Shown piece by piece: positions 19,081 to 30,032 of a stretch of DNA of 64,000 nucleotides (position 1 is the stretch's first letter; each line of letters opens with the position of its first letter). The stretch covers positions 62,001-126,000 of the forward strand of contig NZ_UWPD01000001.1 in NCBI RefSeq assembly GCF_900604965.1, given 5' to 3'. A program made the position numbers and the translations under genes. The DNA comes from Gordonibacter sp. Marseille-P4307. Its GTDB lineage: Bacteria; Actinomycetota; Coriobacteriia; Coriobacteriales; Eggerthellaceae. The notes beneath the pieces were generated by a model, which searched no databases, was not told the DNA's origin, and saw only the letters and a list, made by a program, of their open reading frames with translations.

Positions 19081-22000
19081 CTATTGCGGTGAAGCGTCCT
19101 CTCCAGCAAGCTTTTCCATGAACTCGAACACCGAATCGAGCAGTTTATCCTGGTCGAAGTACCGCAACGGAAGCCGAAGCTTGCGTTTGTCGGGAACGTA
19201 GCGACCTCCCGCGCGGCGAATGCCCAGCATCATATCCCGCGGTATGTCGACCGGATCCAGAACCAGGCGACCCTCGACCACCGACACCAGATCGATCCGG
19301 TGCTCGAACGCGAAGGCCTTGATACGCGCTTTCGCAAGCAGGTTGCGCGCCTCGTCGGGCATGTCGGGCCTCTTTTCCGTCAGATCCCCGAACACGTCTT
19401 CCACTGCGGAAAGGGTCGAGGCGGACGCGATCCTGCGATACCACAGCACGCGCTCGTCAACATCGGGAATGTAATCTTCGGGAAGGAAGGCGTCGCCCGG
19501 AACGTTCACGGTTATGTCGGACAGCGCAGGCGGAAGCACGTCGGCCTTCAAATCGCCCTCGCGCGTGGCGTTCACCGCAGTAGCCAGCATCTGGGCGAAC
19601 AGATCGAAGCCAACCGCCGACATATTACCGCTCTGCTCGGCTCCCAACATGCTGCCGGCGCCGCGAATCTCCAGGTCGCGCATGGCGATGCGCATACCGC
19701 TGCCCAGCTCTTGGTGTTCGTTCAGCGCCGTCAGGCGCGCGAGCGCCTCTTCGGTCAAAGGCACGTTGTCGGGGAACATAAACAGCGCATACGCCTGCGC
19801 AGACGAGCGCCCCACGCGACCTTTGAGCTGGTACATCTGAGCCAGGCCGAGACGCTGGGCGTCCTCGATGATCAGGGTATTCGTGTGGGGGTTGTCGATT
19901 CCGCTCTCGATGATGGTCGTGGCGACCAGCACGTCGAGACGTCCCGCCGAGAACTCCTCCATCACGCGCTCGAGAGCATCCTTGTCCATCTGCCCGTGCG
20001 CAACGCCGATGCGCGCCTCACCGGCCGCGGATTGAACGCGGGCAACCGCCTCGTCGATAGAGCGCACGCGGTTTGAAACATAATATACCTGGCCTTTTCG
20101 GTCCAGCTCGCGCGCGATCGCCGCCGCCACCAAGTCGGGATCCCATTCTCCCACGTGAACCGATACCGGGCGACGTTCGTCGGGCGGTGTGAGGATCAGG
20201 CTCATGTCGCGCACCCCGGAAAGGGACATCTGCATGGTGCGCGGAATCGGCGTTGCCGACAACGTCATCACGTCGATGTACTCGCGCAAATTCTTCATCT
20301 GCTCTTTATGCCCGACCCCGAAACGCTGCTCCTCGTCTATGATAACGAGCCCCAGATCATGAGGGTTCACATCGCGCGACAGCAGACGATGCGTTCCCAC
20401 CATCACGCCGACGGTTCCCTTGGAGAACCCCTCGAGCGCTTTTTTCTGCTGAGCCAGCGTGCGAAAACGAGATAGAACCTCCACCGTCACGCCGAAAGGC
20501 TCGAATCGCTCTTTGAAATTGGTGAAGTGCTGCTGCGCGAGAATGGTAGTCGGGCACAGCACCATGACCTGCTTGCCGTCCTGCGTCGCCTTGAAAGCCG
20601 CCCGAAGCGCGACCTCGGTTTTGCCGAACCCCACATCCCCGCACACCAGGCGGTCCATCGGGCGCGCACTTTGCATATCGGCCTTCACGTCCGCGATAGC
20701 GGCAAGCTGATCGGGCGTTTCCTGATATGGAAACGCCTCTTCCATCTCGCGCTGCCAAGGAGTATCGGGGCCGAACCTGAAACCCTGCACTGCGGCGCGC
20801 CGGGCGTACACATCGACCAGATCGAATGCGAGCTTCTTGGTCGCTTTGCGGGCCCGGTTCAGAGCACGCGCCCAATCGCTTGTATTCAACCTGGTCAAAC
20901 GAGGATCGGATCCTTCAGGTCCAACATAGCGCGTCACACGGTCGAGCTGTTCTACCGGAACGAACAGGCGGTCTCCCTCCGCATAGTCGATATGCAGGTA
21001 ATCACGCGCGGTTCCCCCCACTTCCTGCCGAACGAGGCCAACGAAGTGCCCGATCCCGTGCGCTGCGTGAACGACGTAGTCGCCGGGCTTGTACGGAAAC
21101 GTGATCTCGGTGACGTCAACGCGACGCGTCGGGCGGCGCGACGAGGCGCCCTGCGTATCCGAGATGCTGATCATGGCAAGCTTTGCCTTGGGGATGATCA
21201 TGCCCAGCGGGATATCGACATCCACCACGTTCACCACGCCGCGGCGCAGGCGGCGACGACGCAATCCCTCGATCTCGTTCTCGTCGGAAACGCAGGCTCT
21301 GGATTCGCGCGACAGAGCCGTTTCCCTGCATGACGCGGGCGCGGCGGACGGCTTTTCCTCCCCCGTGAAGTCGGATCGGGCCCCTCCGAAGTCGGTCGCC
21401 GCTTCGGCGGGCGAACCCGGCTCGTCCTCCAGAACGTCAAGGCGCTCTTGTATGGGAAGGCCGTTCTCCACGAACGCAAGCTTCATATCCTGACGCGCGC
21501 GGAAATCGGGTGCCGAGAAGACCACGGTGTAGTTGTCGTCCACCAACTGCCGCAATCGCCCGAACAACCTGTCGGGATGCCCCGCGACCTCGACCCGCTT
21601 CACCGGAAGATCGTCGTCTATCGATGCGCCGACGCGCATGAGGGAAAGATAAGTCGCACGCTGGCCGCCGCCGAAATCGAGCTCTCCCGGTTCGGCGAAA
21701 AGCCCCTCGAGGGCCACCCCGCTTCCCTTCGCCTTTCCGGCGATCTCGTCGATCGCATGCTGGGCGTCGTCGAACAGCGATCGGGGCTCGACAAGCGAGG
21801 TGAGCACGCCTTCTTTGGCATACGAACCCAGCGTGACGGTCGTATCGTACAAATAGGTCAGCAGCGCATCGGCCCCGTCGAATCCGAGGCCCCCCTCGAG
21901 CTGTGCGAGCAATCCGCGCAGATGAGGGTTGGTTCTCGCAGGACGCTTCAGCTCGTTGATCGCCCGCTTGCGCTGCTGCTCGGAACATGAGAACTCGCGC

Positions 22001-22701
22001 ACCGGATAGATATCCACCGCAGGCAGCATCGAGATGGTCTGACCGGTGGTTGGAACGATGCGACGAATCTCATCCAGCTCGTCGCCGAAAAAATCGAGAC
22101 GCACGGGATACGCCAGATTGCCGGGATACACATCGATCACGCCTCCGCGCACGCAGAAGGTTCCCGGTCCATCGAGTTCGCCGGTGTTGGCGAAACCGCG
22201 ATCCTCGAGAGCGCGCGCAACATCGTCGAACTCGCTCAGCCCGCAACCCATGTCGACCAACTCGGTTGAAGCCGAGAAGGCAAGCGGATGGCACGCATCG
22301 GAGTCCGCCGGAGCCAACATGCGCACCAGAGCTCGCGCCGAAGCCACCACGATGGCCTTCCGTTCGCTTTTCAGCGCATGAGCGGCCTCCATGCGCCGAG
22401 CAACGATACGCGCGTCGGGCTTTTTGGGAGAAAAGGGATAGTCCGCCCGCTCGGGGAAACGCAGGACGCGCTCGTCACCCACGTAAGCCGCGACGCTGCG
22501 GGCAAACGCCGCTGCGGCGTCTTCGCCGGCAACGAGAACCAGCGTGGTCTGCGGGGCGTGCATGAAACGGGATGCGACTGCAAACGGGCGGGCAGATGAC
22601 GCGATGCCCAGCGCCGCATCGTCCCCCGAATCGAGCTTACCCCAGAATTTTCCCAGGCAGTCGGATCGTTCGAGCGTATAGACAAGCGAATCGATGAGCA
22701 C
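19081..22701 (-). CDS. mfd: Transcription-repair coupling factor Mfd
   Basis: The 1206-residue protein shows the Mfd order. A UvrB-like N-terminal part comes first, then the RNA-polymerase interaction domain around [16 protein letters not shown], then the RecG-like motor with [13 protein letters not shown] (Walker A), [16 protein letters not shown] (DEEQ box), [15 protein letters not shown] and [21 protein letters not shown]-terminal TRCF domain ends the protein. Mfd removes stalled RNA polymerase and recruits UvrA. The frame is open back to 22974, but a tRNA and terminator lie there. GTG at 22701 with GGGAGGGG upstream is therefore the start. Confidence 0.96.
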   Translation of the reverse strand: MLIDSLVYTLERSDCLGKFWGKLDSGDDAALGIASSARPFAVASRFMHAPQTTLVLVAGEDAAAAFARSVAAYVGDERVLRFPERADYPFSPKKPDARIVARRMEAAHALKSERKAIVVASARALVRMLAPADSDACHPLAFSASTELVDMGCGLSEFDDVARALEDRGFANTGELDGPGTFCVRGGVIDVYPGNLAYPVRLDFFGDELDEIRRIVPTTGQTISMLPAVDIYPVREFSCSEQQRKRAINELKRPARTNPHLRGLLAQLEGGLGFDGADALLTYLYDTTVTLGSYAKEGVLTSLVEPRSLFDDAQHAIDEIAGKAKGSGVALEGLFAEPGELDFGGGQRATYLSLMRVGASIDDDLPVKRVEVAGHPDRLFGRLRQLVDDNYTVVFSAPDFRARQDMKLAFVENGLPIQERLDVLEDEPGSPAEAATDFGGARSDFTGEEKPSAAPASCRETALSRESRACVSDENEIEGLRRRRLRRGVVNVVDVDIPLGMIIPKAKLAMISISDTQGASSRRPTRRVDVTEITFPYKPGDYVVHAAHGIGHFVGLVRQEVGGTARDYLHIDYAEGDRLFVPVEQLDRVTRYVGPEGSDPRLTRLNTSDWARALNRARKATKKLAFDLVDVYARRAAVQGFRFGPDTPWQREMEEAFPYQETPDQLAAIADVKADMQSARPMDRLVCGDVGFGKTEVALRAAFKATQDGKQVMVLCPTTILAQQHFTNFKERFEPFGVTVEVLSRFRTLAQQKKALEGFSKGTVGVMVGTHRLLSRDVNPHDLGLVIIDEEQRFGVGHKEQMKNLREYIDVMTLSATPIPRTMQMSLSGVRDMSLILTPPDERRPVSVHVGEWDPDLVAAAIARELDRKGQVYYVSNRVRSIDEAVARVQSAAGEARIGVAHGQMDKDALERVMEEFSAGRLDVLVATTIIESGIDNPHTNTLIIEDAQRLGLAQMYQLKGRVGRSSAQAYALFMFPDNVPLTEEALARLTALNEHQELGSGMRIAMRDLEIRGAGSMLGAEQSGNMSAVGFDLFAQMLATAVNATREGDLKADVLPPALSDITVNVPGDAFLPEDYIPDVDERVLWYRRIASASTLSAVEDVFGDLTEKRPDMPDEARNLLAKARIKAFAFEHRIDLVSVVEGRLVLDPVDIPRDMMLGIRRAGGRYVPDKRKLRLPLRYFDQDKLLDSVFEFMEKLAGEDASPQ

Positions 22702-22722
22702 GGCCCGCGTCCCCTCCCATGC

Positions 22723-22751
22723 AAAAAAGCCCGCAGCAGATAACTGCGGGC
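22723..22751 (-). terminator. Rho-independent terminator after selC
   Basis: On the minus strand an 8-bp GCCCGCAG/CTGCGGGC stem is followed by TTTTTT. It separates tRNA-Sec from the mfd start 22 bases further on. Confidence 0.85.
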
Positions 22752-22762
22752 GATGGAATCTA

Positions 22763-22860
22763 TGGCGGAGATGCGTGCGAATCGAACACACCCGAGACGT
22801 TCTGCGCGCCTCACGACGGCTTTGAAGGCCGCGGGCTCCACCAGGAGGCCGTCCATCTCC
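22763..22860 (-). tRNA. selC: tRNA-Sec (selenocysteine, anticodon TCA)
   Basis: The minus strand gives a 98-base tRNA with acceptor GGAGATG/CATCTCC, a long D stem (GGCCTCC/GGAGCC), anticodon loop CTTCAAA (TCA reads UGA), a long variable arm (TGAGGCGCGC...GTCTC), T loop TTCGATT and encoded GCCA. These are the hallmarks of tRNA-Sec. SelA loads it with selenocysteine and SelB brings it to UGA codons; both genes lie at 26.4-29.8 kb, and selD lies at 31.7 kb. Confidence 0.95.
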
Positions 22861-23129
22861 ACGAGGAATGATACCATTGCCGACCCGTCGTTTTCCAAAG
22901 AGCTGCTGATGATTACGAATGAACCGAAGGACGGCAAAGGCCCTGTGCGCCGGCGACGGGCGAGCTCGACTCAACGAAGGCGACGCCCCGGAGGGAAGGG
23001 GCCGAAACGCGCGGAATCAAAAGCTATTCCATGCTTTGCGTTGCGAAAACAACGGAAAGGATTTCGGGCGTCCGTTAGATTGAGAAAACCGTCATCCGTC
23101 CCTCGCCGCCTCGATCCCAAGGAGAACGC

Positions 23130-23981
23130 ATGCTCAGCTTCCTTCCCGGGTTCATCCCCGACATCGTTCAGGCCGCACCGTTCGCACTCGCGTTCATCGT
23201 CTGCTGCATCGATCCGCTCCGGCGCCATCCCGCCCCGTTCTACCTCGCATTCGGCATCATGGTCGCCCTTCAAACCGCACCCGATTTCGGCTCGTTCGTA
23301 TTCGGAGGCCGCCCACCCGCCGCGCTTCAGTCCTACGCAGCCGCATTCGAATCGCTGAAAACATCGGTTCCCCTGGTGGGCGATGCGTTCGATCTCACTA
23401 CTGGAGCCTGCACAGGCGTATGGTTCTACCTTGTGGTCATGTTTATCGGGGTACTTCCCAAAACCCCTTTGGTGAAGCGCCTTTACACGGTGCGCTCGGA
23501 ACTTTCCATACTCGGCGGGATCATCGTGTTCGGACACGTCCTGCGCGTGATCTTCTTCCCGCTGTACTTCCTGGTTCCCCAGTTCCGCGCGGTTTGGGGA
23601 ACGCCGGGCGTGTACTTCATGGCACTTGCGGGGGCCGTCGTGGCGATTCCGCTCCTGATCTGCTTTCTCATTCCCTGGATAACCTCGTTCGGATCCATCC
23701 GCACCAGCATGGGCGCCCGAACGTGGAAACGCTTCCAGAAGCTCGCCTACCCCTTCATGATCCTCATGATCCTTCAGGGGCTGTTCTTCGGATTGGGCCA
23801 CGGCTTCTACGACCTCAATGGAGCGAGCATGGGAATGATGTCGATGAGAGGCACCGCCGACACAGCTACCGAAACCGTGCAGCACTTCTCTCAGGCCGCG
23901 GTCTATGCGCTGCTGCTGATCGCCTATGTGGTTCTACTGGCGAAGCGCGCGATCAAGCGCAAACGGAGGCGGAGCGCCTAG
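23130..23981 (+). CDS. Polytopic membrane protein, ferric-reductase/MsrQ-like in part
   Basis: The 283-residue protein has about seven hydrophobic segments. The pattern GHVLRVIFFPLYFLVP, a turn with TSFGSIRTSMGARTWKRFQ, then KLAYPFMILMILQGL resembles the W-R-x-x-H/x-L-x-Y region of ferric-reductase-like heme-binding membrane domains (MsrQ/YedZ). The usual second and third heme histidines are not clearly present, so heme binding is uncertain. A strong AAGGAG site precedes the ATG. The tail is very basic (KRAIKRKRRR). It is convergent with gdhA. I do not assign a reaction. Confidence 0.7.
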   Translation: MLSFLPGFIPDIVQAAPFALAFIVCCIDPLRRHPAPFYLAFGIMVALQTAPDFGSFVFGGRPPAALQSYAAAFESLKTSVPLVGDAFDLTTGACTGVWFYLVVMFIGVLPKTPLVKRLYTVRSELSILGGIIVFGHVLRVIFFPLYFLVPQFRAVWGTPGVYFMALAGAVVAIPLLICFLIPWITSFGSIRTSMGARTWKRFQKLAYPFMILMILQGLFFGLGHGFYDLNGASMGMMSMRGTADTATETVQHFSQAAVYALLLIAYVVLLAKRAIKRKRRRSA

Positions 23982-24010
23982 AAGGGGGCCAGCAGAAAAA
24001 GACCCCCTTC
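23981..24010 (+). terminator. Hairpin between convergent membrane-protein gene and gdhA
   Basis: GAAGGGGGCC and GACCCCCTTC pair with one mismatch around a 10-base A-rich loop. No strong T-run follows on either strand, so terminator function is only likely from its position between convergent genes. Confidence 0.4.
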
Positions 24011-24115
24011 GCCGCCGGCCGCACCTCGAATCCCAAGCTTTTCGCGCATGGCATTCAAGAGCGGCCGGCCGCTATCGGGAGGCCCTGGGTCAGACGGAGC
24101 TGCTTCGAACCGAGA

Positions 24116-25504
<1,389 letters not shown>

Positions 25505-25545
25505 CTAACGCAGACGATTCTAGAAGACCGAAAACGACGGGTTTG

Positions 25546-25842
25546 TTACCAGCCGATTAAACCGCCGCCGAGGGGCGCAAACCGACCTTCCCGGGCGTTG
25601 CCGATACGCTCATACAAGCCAGCAACCTGGTAAAACTCATCAAGCAACGCAAGAGTTTCAAGCGCGTTAATTCGCGCCGGAGCTTCAAAGGACAGCGACA
25701 TCCCGCACCCTGCGCTTATCTCGGCCGGAGTCGAAACAACCGAGAACCGCACTGGTTTCGCGCCGTTGGGCGGCTTTCTCAAAACCCCCTGCGCGGCAAT
25801 GGCCGCATGAGTGGAATCGAACACGATGATGAAAGACGCCAT
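25546..25842 (-). CDS. DUF3343 protein, selenium-locus companion
   Basis: This 98-residue protein begins MASFIIVFDSTHAAIAAQGVL. Its SAGCGMSLSFE motif holds a Cys in the position where the family has a conserved Cys-Gly. DUF3343 proteins recur beside yedF and sel genes in bacteria with the selenium trait, sometimes as putative Se or sulfur carriers. Their reaction is unknown. The start overlaps the yedF-like stop (TGATG), so the two are translated together. The C-terminal third has no recognisable motif. Confidence 0.8.
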   Translation of the reverse strand: MASFIIVFDSTHAAIAAQGVLRKPPNGAKPVRFSVVSTPAEISAGCGMSLSFEAPARINALETLALLDEFYQVAGLYERIGNAREGRFAPLGGGLIGW

Positions 25843-26195
25843 CAGAGCGCGATGACCTTCGATGCTGCGCGCATGCGTCCCATGATCGTCGCCATGTTGC
25901 TGACTTCGCCCACCCTAAGCGCGTCTTTCACGCCGTAAAAATCAAGGCAGGTGCCGCACGACAGCACTTCGGTGCCCTCCTCGGCCATGCGCCCGAGACT
26001 TGCGGGAACGTCGTCGTTTTCGGGATCGGACAGCGCCCTCACCCCCGAATTCATAACGAGCACCGCCGCGGGCAGCTCATCGGCCTCGGCAAACGCATTC
26101 AGCGCCATTTTCAGAAGGTTCGCACCCAAAACGGGATCTCCCTCGCCGACGCGATCCTTTCCCACGAACAGCACGTAGTCTCCGACCGTTGCCAT
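25842..26195 (-). CDS. yedF: YedF-like selenium-metabolism protein, DsrE-like domain only
   Basis: The 117-residue product (ATG 26195, GGAGG upstream; two further in-frame ATGs lie within 18 bases) matches the C-terminal part of YedF: YVLFVGKDRVGEGDPVLGA, LLKMALNAFAEADELPAAVLVMNSGV and GTEVLSCGTCLDFYGVKDAL. Full-length YedF also has an N-terminal TusA/SirA-like domain that is missing here. YedF is associated with selenium use and may handle selenium or sulfur through the Cys pair. It is divergent from selA and coupled to the DUF3343 gene. Confidence 0.85.
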   Translation of the reverse strand: MATVGDYVLFVGKDRVGEGDPVLGANLLKMALNAFAEADELPAAVLVMNSGVRALSDPENDDVPASLGRMAEEGTEVLSCGTCLDFYGVKDALRVGEVSNMATIMGRMRAASKVIAL

Positions 26196-26372
26196 ATCCA
26201 TCCTCCGTCCCAACGATGCCGATCGAAACCTTCCGTCTCGATTCTAGCACCGGCGCTGACGCAGATGGGGCCGTCGGTCGATATTGATGGAACGCGGCAA
26301 GGCCTCTCGTATGTCGCCGGTGGAAATCCACCGCATTCTCGTTGGAAAACCGCCTGAAATGAAAGGTATACT

Positions 26373-27866
26373 TTGACCGCGAACGATTCCGAGCAGAAAG
26401 CCCGAACGCACATGCCCACTCCCGAACAGCAACAGCTTCTCAGAAAACTGCCGCAGGTAGAAGAGGCGCTGCATCATCCCGCTATTGAGGCTCTTCTCAA
26501 CATTTTCCCACGCGGAATCGTCGTCGACCAAACGCGCGAAGGCATCGGCGACGTGAGGAAGCAGATCCTGTCGGGCCTTGAGGCCGAGGTCGAGCTCGAC
26601 GCCGTCGCCACCGTCATCCTCAAGCGCTTCGTCAGGCTGGAAAAACCCTCCCTGCGCCGCGTCGTCAACGCATCGGGCGTGATCGTCCACACCAATCTGG
26701 GGCGCAGCCCCCTCGCCGATACCGCCGTCGCAGCCGTAAACGACGTCGCTCGGGGCTACTCAACCCTCGAGTACAACGTGCGAGACATGAAGCGGGGCAG
26801 CCGCCACGATCATTACGAGTCCCTGATCTGCGCAATCACCGGCGCCGAAGCAGCCATCGCCGTAAACAACAACGCCGCTGCGGTGATGATGGTGCTGCGG
26901 GAGTTCGCATACGGCCATGAAACGGTCATTTCGCGCGGCGAACTGGTGGAAATCGGGGGAAGCTTCCGCGTGCCCGACATCATGGAAACTTCGGGGGCGA
27001 TCATGGTCGAGGTGGGAACCACCAACAAAACCCATCCCTTCGACTACGAGCGGGCCATCGGCGACAACACCGCCATGCTGTTGAAGGTGCATCCGTCGAA
27101 CTACCGCCTGACCGGGTTCGTGGAGGACGTGCCCGTAAAAGAGCTGCGAGCGCTTGCCGACGCCGCGAACGCGCATCGCAGCGACGCAGCGCCCGATGTG
27201 CTGGTCTACGAGGACCTCGGCTCGGGTGCGCTGGTCGATATCCAAGCTGCCGCCTTGCGCGAAACCACGGTAAGCGAAGCCATCGCCGAAGGCGCCGATC
27301 TCGTCTCCTTCTCGTGCGACAAGCTGCTCGGCGGCCCTCAGGCAGGCATCGTCGTCGGCACCGCCCAGGCAATCGACCGTCTGAAGAAAAACCCGCTCGC
27401 GCGCGTGCTGCGCCTGGACAAGCTCACCATCGCCGCGCTCGAGGCGACGCTGCGCCTGTATCTCGACGAAAACGACGCCCGCAAGCGCATCCCCACCCTC
27501 TCCATGCTCTCGGCCAGCCCCGAAGATGTATCGGTGCGCGCGCACGTGCTTGCCGACGCCCTAAGAGCCAAGCTTTCCCCCGACGACGCGACGACGTCTG
27601 TAGAGTCCGAGGTGTCTCGAGCCGGAGGCGGAGCCTTGCCGATGTGCGACATTCCCACCACCGTCGTCTCCCTCGACTTCGCCCGTTCAAGCGCGCTGGA
27701 CTGCGAACGCTACCTCGTGTCCGAACACGAACCTCCCGTCGTCGCCCGCATCAAAAACGAGCGCCTGCTGTTCGATGCCCGCACGCTGCTCTCCGATGAC
27801 GAAGCGCTCGAGGTCGCCCAGGGCGTCGCGTCCTATTTCTCACGACTCGACGAAAAGGAGCGATAG
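26373..27866 (+). CDS. selA: L-seryl-tRNA(Sec) selenium transferase SelA
   Basis: The 497-residue PLP enzyme has RRVVNASGVIVHTNLGRSPL, EYNVRDMKRGSRHDH and FSCDKLLGGPQAGIVVG, in which Lys317 should carry PLP. It converts Ser-tRNA(Sec) to Sec-tRNA(Sec) with selenophosphate from SelD. A TTG at 26373 with GAAAGG six bases upstream fits best; ATG 26412 is an alternative that loses 13 residues. selB starts two bases after the stop. Confidence 0.97.
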   Translation: MTANDSEQKARTHMPTPEQQQLLRKLPQVEEALHHPAIEALLNIFPRGIVVDQTREGIGDVRKQILSGLEAEVELDAVATVILKRFVRLEKPSLRRVVNASGVIVHTNLGRSPLADTAVAAVNDVARGYSTLEYNVRDMKRGSRHDHYESLICAITGAEAAIAVNNNAAAVMMVLREFAYGHETVISRGELVEIGGSFRVPDIMETSGAIMVEVGTTNKTHPFDYERAIGDNTAMLLKVHPSNYRLTGFVEDVPVKELRALADAANAHRSDAAPDVLVYEDLGSGALVDIQAAALRETTVSEAIAEGADLVSFSCDKLLGGPQAGIVVGTAQAIDRLKKNPLARVLRLDKLTIAALEATLRLYLDENDARKRIPTLSMLSASPEDVSVRAHVLADALRAKLSPDDATTSVESEVSRAGGGALPMCDIPTTVVSLDFARSSALDCERYLVSEHEPPVVARIKNERLLFDARTLLSDDEALEVAQGVASYFSRLDEKER

Positions 27867-27868
27867 CC

Positions 27869-29791
27869 ATGGCCCCGACCCGCAAAGTGCTCGGAACCGC
27901 TGGGCATATCGACCACGGCAAGTCCTCCCTCATTCAAGCGCTCACCGGAACCGATCCCGACCGCCTGGCCGAAGAGAAGAAGCGCGGAATCACCATCGAA
28001 CTCGGCTTCGCACAGCTGCAGCTTCCCGACGGAAGATCAATGGGCGTTGTGGACGTGCCCGGCCATGAACGGTTCGTTCGGCAGATGATCTCGGGTTCCA
28101 CCGGTATCGACCTGGCGCTGCTGTGCATCGCCGCCGACGACGGCATCATGCCGCAAACCCGCGAGCATATCGCCGTCCTCGAACTGCTGGCCGTCCCCGC
28201 CTGCGTGGTGGCCCTCACCAAAAGCGATCGGGTCGATGAGGAGTGGATCGACATGGTCTCATCCGAAATCGAGGACTACCTTGCCGACACCCCGTTCGCC
28301 GCAGCGCCGATCGTTCCCACCTCGGCACGCACGGGCCAAGGACTCGATAGGCTGAAAAGCATCCTGGCCGAGGAGGCGAATAAGGCGGACTCCGTTCGCA
28401 AAAGCCCGTACGCCCGCATGCCCGTCGATCGCGTGTTCACCATCAAAGGGGCGGGAACGGTAGTTACGGGAACGTTGTGGAGCGGTACGGTAAAGGTAGA
28501 CGACGAGTTGCAGGTGCTGCCCTCGAAAGCCATCTCGCGCGTCCGGACGATCCAGCATCACGACCAGGCGGCGGACGAGGCTTGCGCGGGCGAGCGGACC
28601 GCTTTGAACCTCAGCTCGTTTACCGTGGACGACGTGCGTCCGGGAGACTTTCTCGTCACGCCCCGCTCAATCGAGCCCACCGATCGCTTCGACACCCGAT
28701 TCACCTACCTGTGCCCTTTGAGAGAGGGAAGGCCCCTGGCTACCGGGACGCGCATCCGCATCGCGCACGGAACCAGGGAAGCATTCGGGCGTCTCCTGCT
28801 TGCTGACGGGCTCCAGCAGATCAAGCCGAACGAAACGGCCTACGCCCAGATTCGACTTGAAGAAGAGCTTCCGCTTTCTGCAGGGGATCGCTACATCGCG
28901 CGCTCCTACTCGCCCGTCGCCGTCATCGGAGGGGGCGTAGCCCTTACCTGCCATCCTAGAAGACGCACGAACCTCTCCGAGCGCGACCGCGCGTTGCTGG
29001 AGGCGCTGGCAGCGGAAAACTACGAGGAGGCGGCGTCGCTGGCCGCCCTTTCCCAGCCCCTTCCCTTCTCACTCGCAGATATCGTGCGCGCTTCCAGCGT
29101 GTCCGAGCCGACAACGAAGGCGGTTCTGGGCAAACTGGTCGATAACGGGGCCATTGAAGAGCTTGGATCGGGAAGCCAGAAGTTCTTCGCCACCAAAGCC
29201 GCCGTCCAGAAAACCTTGGGTGCGATCGAAAACGCGCTGCTTGCCTTCCACACGCAAAACCCCACCGAACCGGGAGTGCACAAAAACGACCTGTTCTTAC
29301 GGTGCGGCCTCTCGATGAACCAGGCGGCTTTCGACGCTCTGCTGAGCGTTGCCGCAAAAAACGGGAAAATAGTCGTGGGCGCAGGCGCTGTGAGCCACCC
29401 TAAGGCGGGGGCCGGCGCCAAAGCGGCCGAATCGAAAGCGGCCGAATCGATCCACGCCGTATTGAAGGCGGGCGGCTTCGCCCCTCCCGCCATCCCCGCC
29501 CTGTTCGAACAGTCCAGCGTGAAAGATCAGAGCCTTGCCTATCGTGCGCTTGGAACGTTGGAGAAGCGAGGGGACATCGTACGCGTGGGCAGGGAGCTGG
29601 CATTCGACAGGGAAGCGTTCGACCAGCTGACCTCCCTGACGCGAGCCTACCTTAGCGAGTGCGGATCGGCGACGGTGGCCGACCTGAAGGATCATCTGGG
29701 AGTCTCTCGCAAGTACGCGGTACCGCTGCTGGAGGAATTCGATACCCGGGGCATCACGAAGCGCGTCGGAGATGCGCGAACGCTGGGATAG
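27869..29791 (+). CDS. selB: Selenocysteine-specific elongation factor SelB
   Basis: The 640-residue protein has an EF-Tu-like GTPase (GHIDHGKSSL at 12-21, DVPGHERFVRQM, TKSD), then beta-barrel domains, then C-terminal winged helices (about 370-640) ending in DLKDHLGVSRKYAVPLLEEFD, typical of SelB. SelB binds Sec-tRNA and the SECIS hairpin and inserts selenocysteine at UGA. AAAAGGAG lies upstream of the ATG, and the gene is co-transcribed with selA. Confidence 0.97.
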   Translation: MAPTRKVLGTAGHIDHGKSSLIQALTGTDPDRLAEEKKRGITIELGFAQLQLPDGRSMGVVDVPGHERFVRQMISGSTGIDLALLCIAADDGIMPQTREHIAVLELLAVPACVVALTKSDRVDEEWIDMVSSEIEDYLADTPFAAAPIVPTSARTGQGLDRLKSILAEEANKADSVRKSPYARMPVDRVFTIKGAGTVVTGTLWSGTVKVDDELQVLPSKAISRVRTIQHHDQAADEACAGERTALNLSSFTVDDVRPGDFLVTPRSIEPTDRFDTRFTYLCPLREGRPLATGTRIRIAHGTREAFGRLLLADGLQQIKPNETAYAQIRLEEELPLSAGDRYIARSYSPVAVIGGGVALTCHPRRRTNLSERDRALLEALAAENYEEAASLAALSQPLPFSLADIVRASSVSEPTTKAVLGKLVDNGAIEELGSGSQKFFATKAAVQKTLGAIENALLAFHTQNPTEPGVHKNDLFLRCGLSMNQAAFDALLSVAAKNGKIVVGAGAVSHPKAGAGAKAAESKAAESIHAVLKAGGFAPPAIPALFEQSSVKDQSLAYRALGTLEKRGDIVRVGRELAFDREAFDQLTSLTRAYLSECGSATVADLKDHLGVSRKYAVPLLEEFDTRGITKRVGDARTLG

Positions 29792-29821
29792 CATACATTT
29801 TTTTCTCTAATGCATTATCCG

Positions 29822-29866
29822 TGGGAAATGAACCGGAATTCAGTTCGTTTCCCATGGATATATAAT
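29822..29866 (+). promoter_or_regulatory. Dyad and -10 box upstream of the exported flavoprotein
   Basis: TGGGAAATGAAC and GTTCGTTTCCCA form a 12-bp inverted repeat (one mismatch) with a nine-base spacer at 29822-29854. A TATAAT at 29861-29866 follows. The whole 29792-30032 leader is AT-rich unlike its surroundings. The dyad overlaps the expected -35 region, so a repressor or activator site is plausible. Confidence 0.45.
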
Positions 29867-30032
29867 TTCTCTTATCCTTCGCTCATTTCTGAATAAATAT
29901 TAAATAGTAATGATATTTTATTCAAACTATCCCTTGTATTCTGCCGTTGCAAAAAAATTTACACAGGCCTACTTTGTTGAGCGCAGACAATCCGCCGAAG
30001 AGGCGGAGGGACACAAAGGGAAGGAGACGGAT

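Noticed and set aside
22702-22974. N-terminal extension of mfd back to 22974
   Set aside because: This stretch is occupied by tRNA-Sec and a terminator. GTG 22701 has a strong ribosome site.
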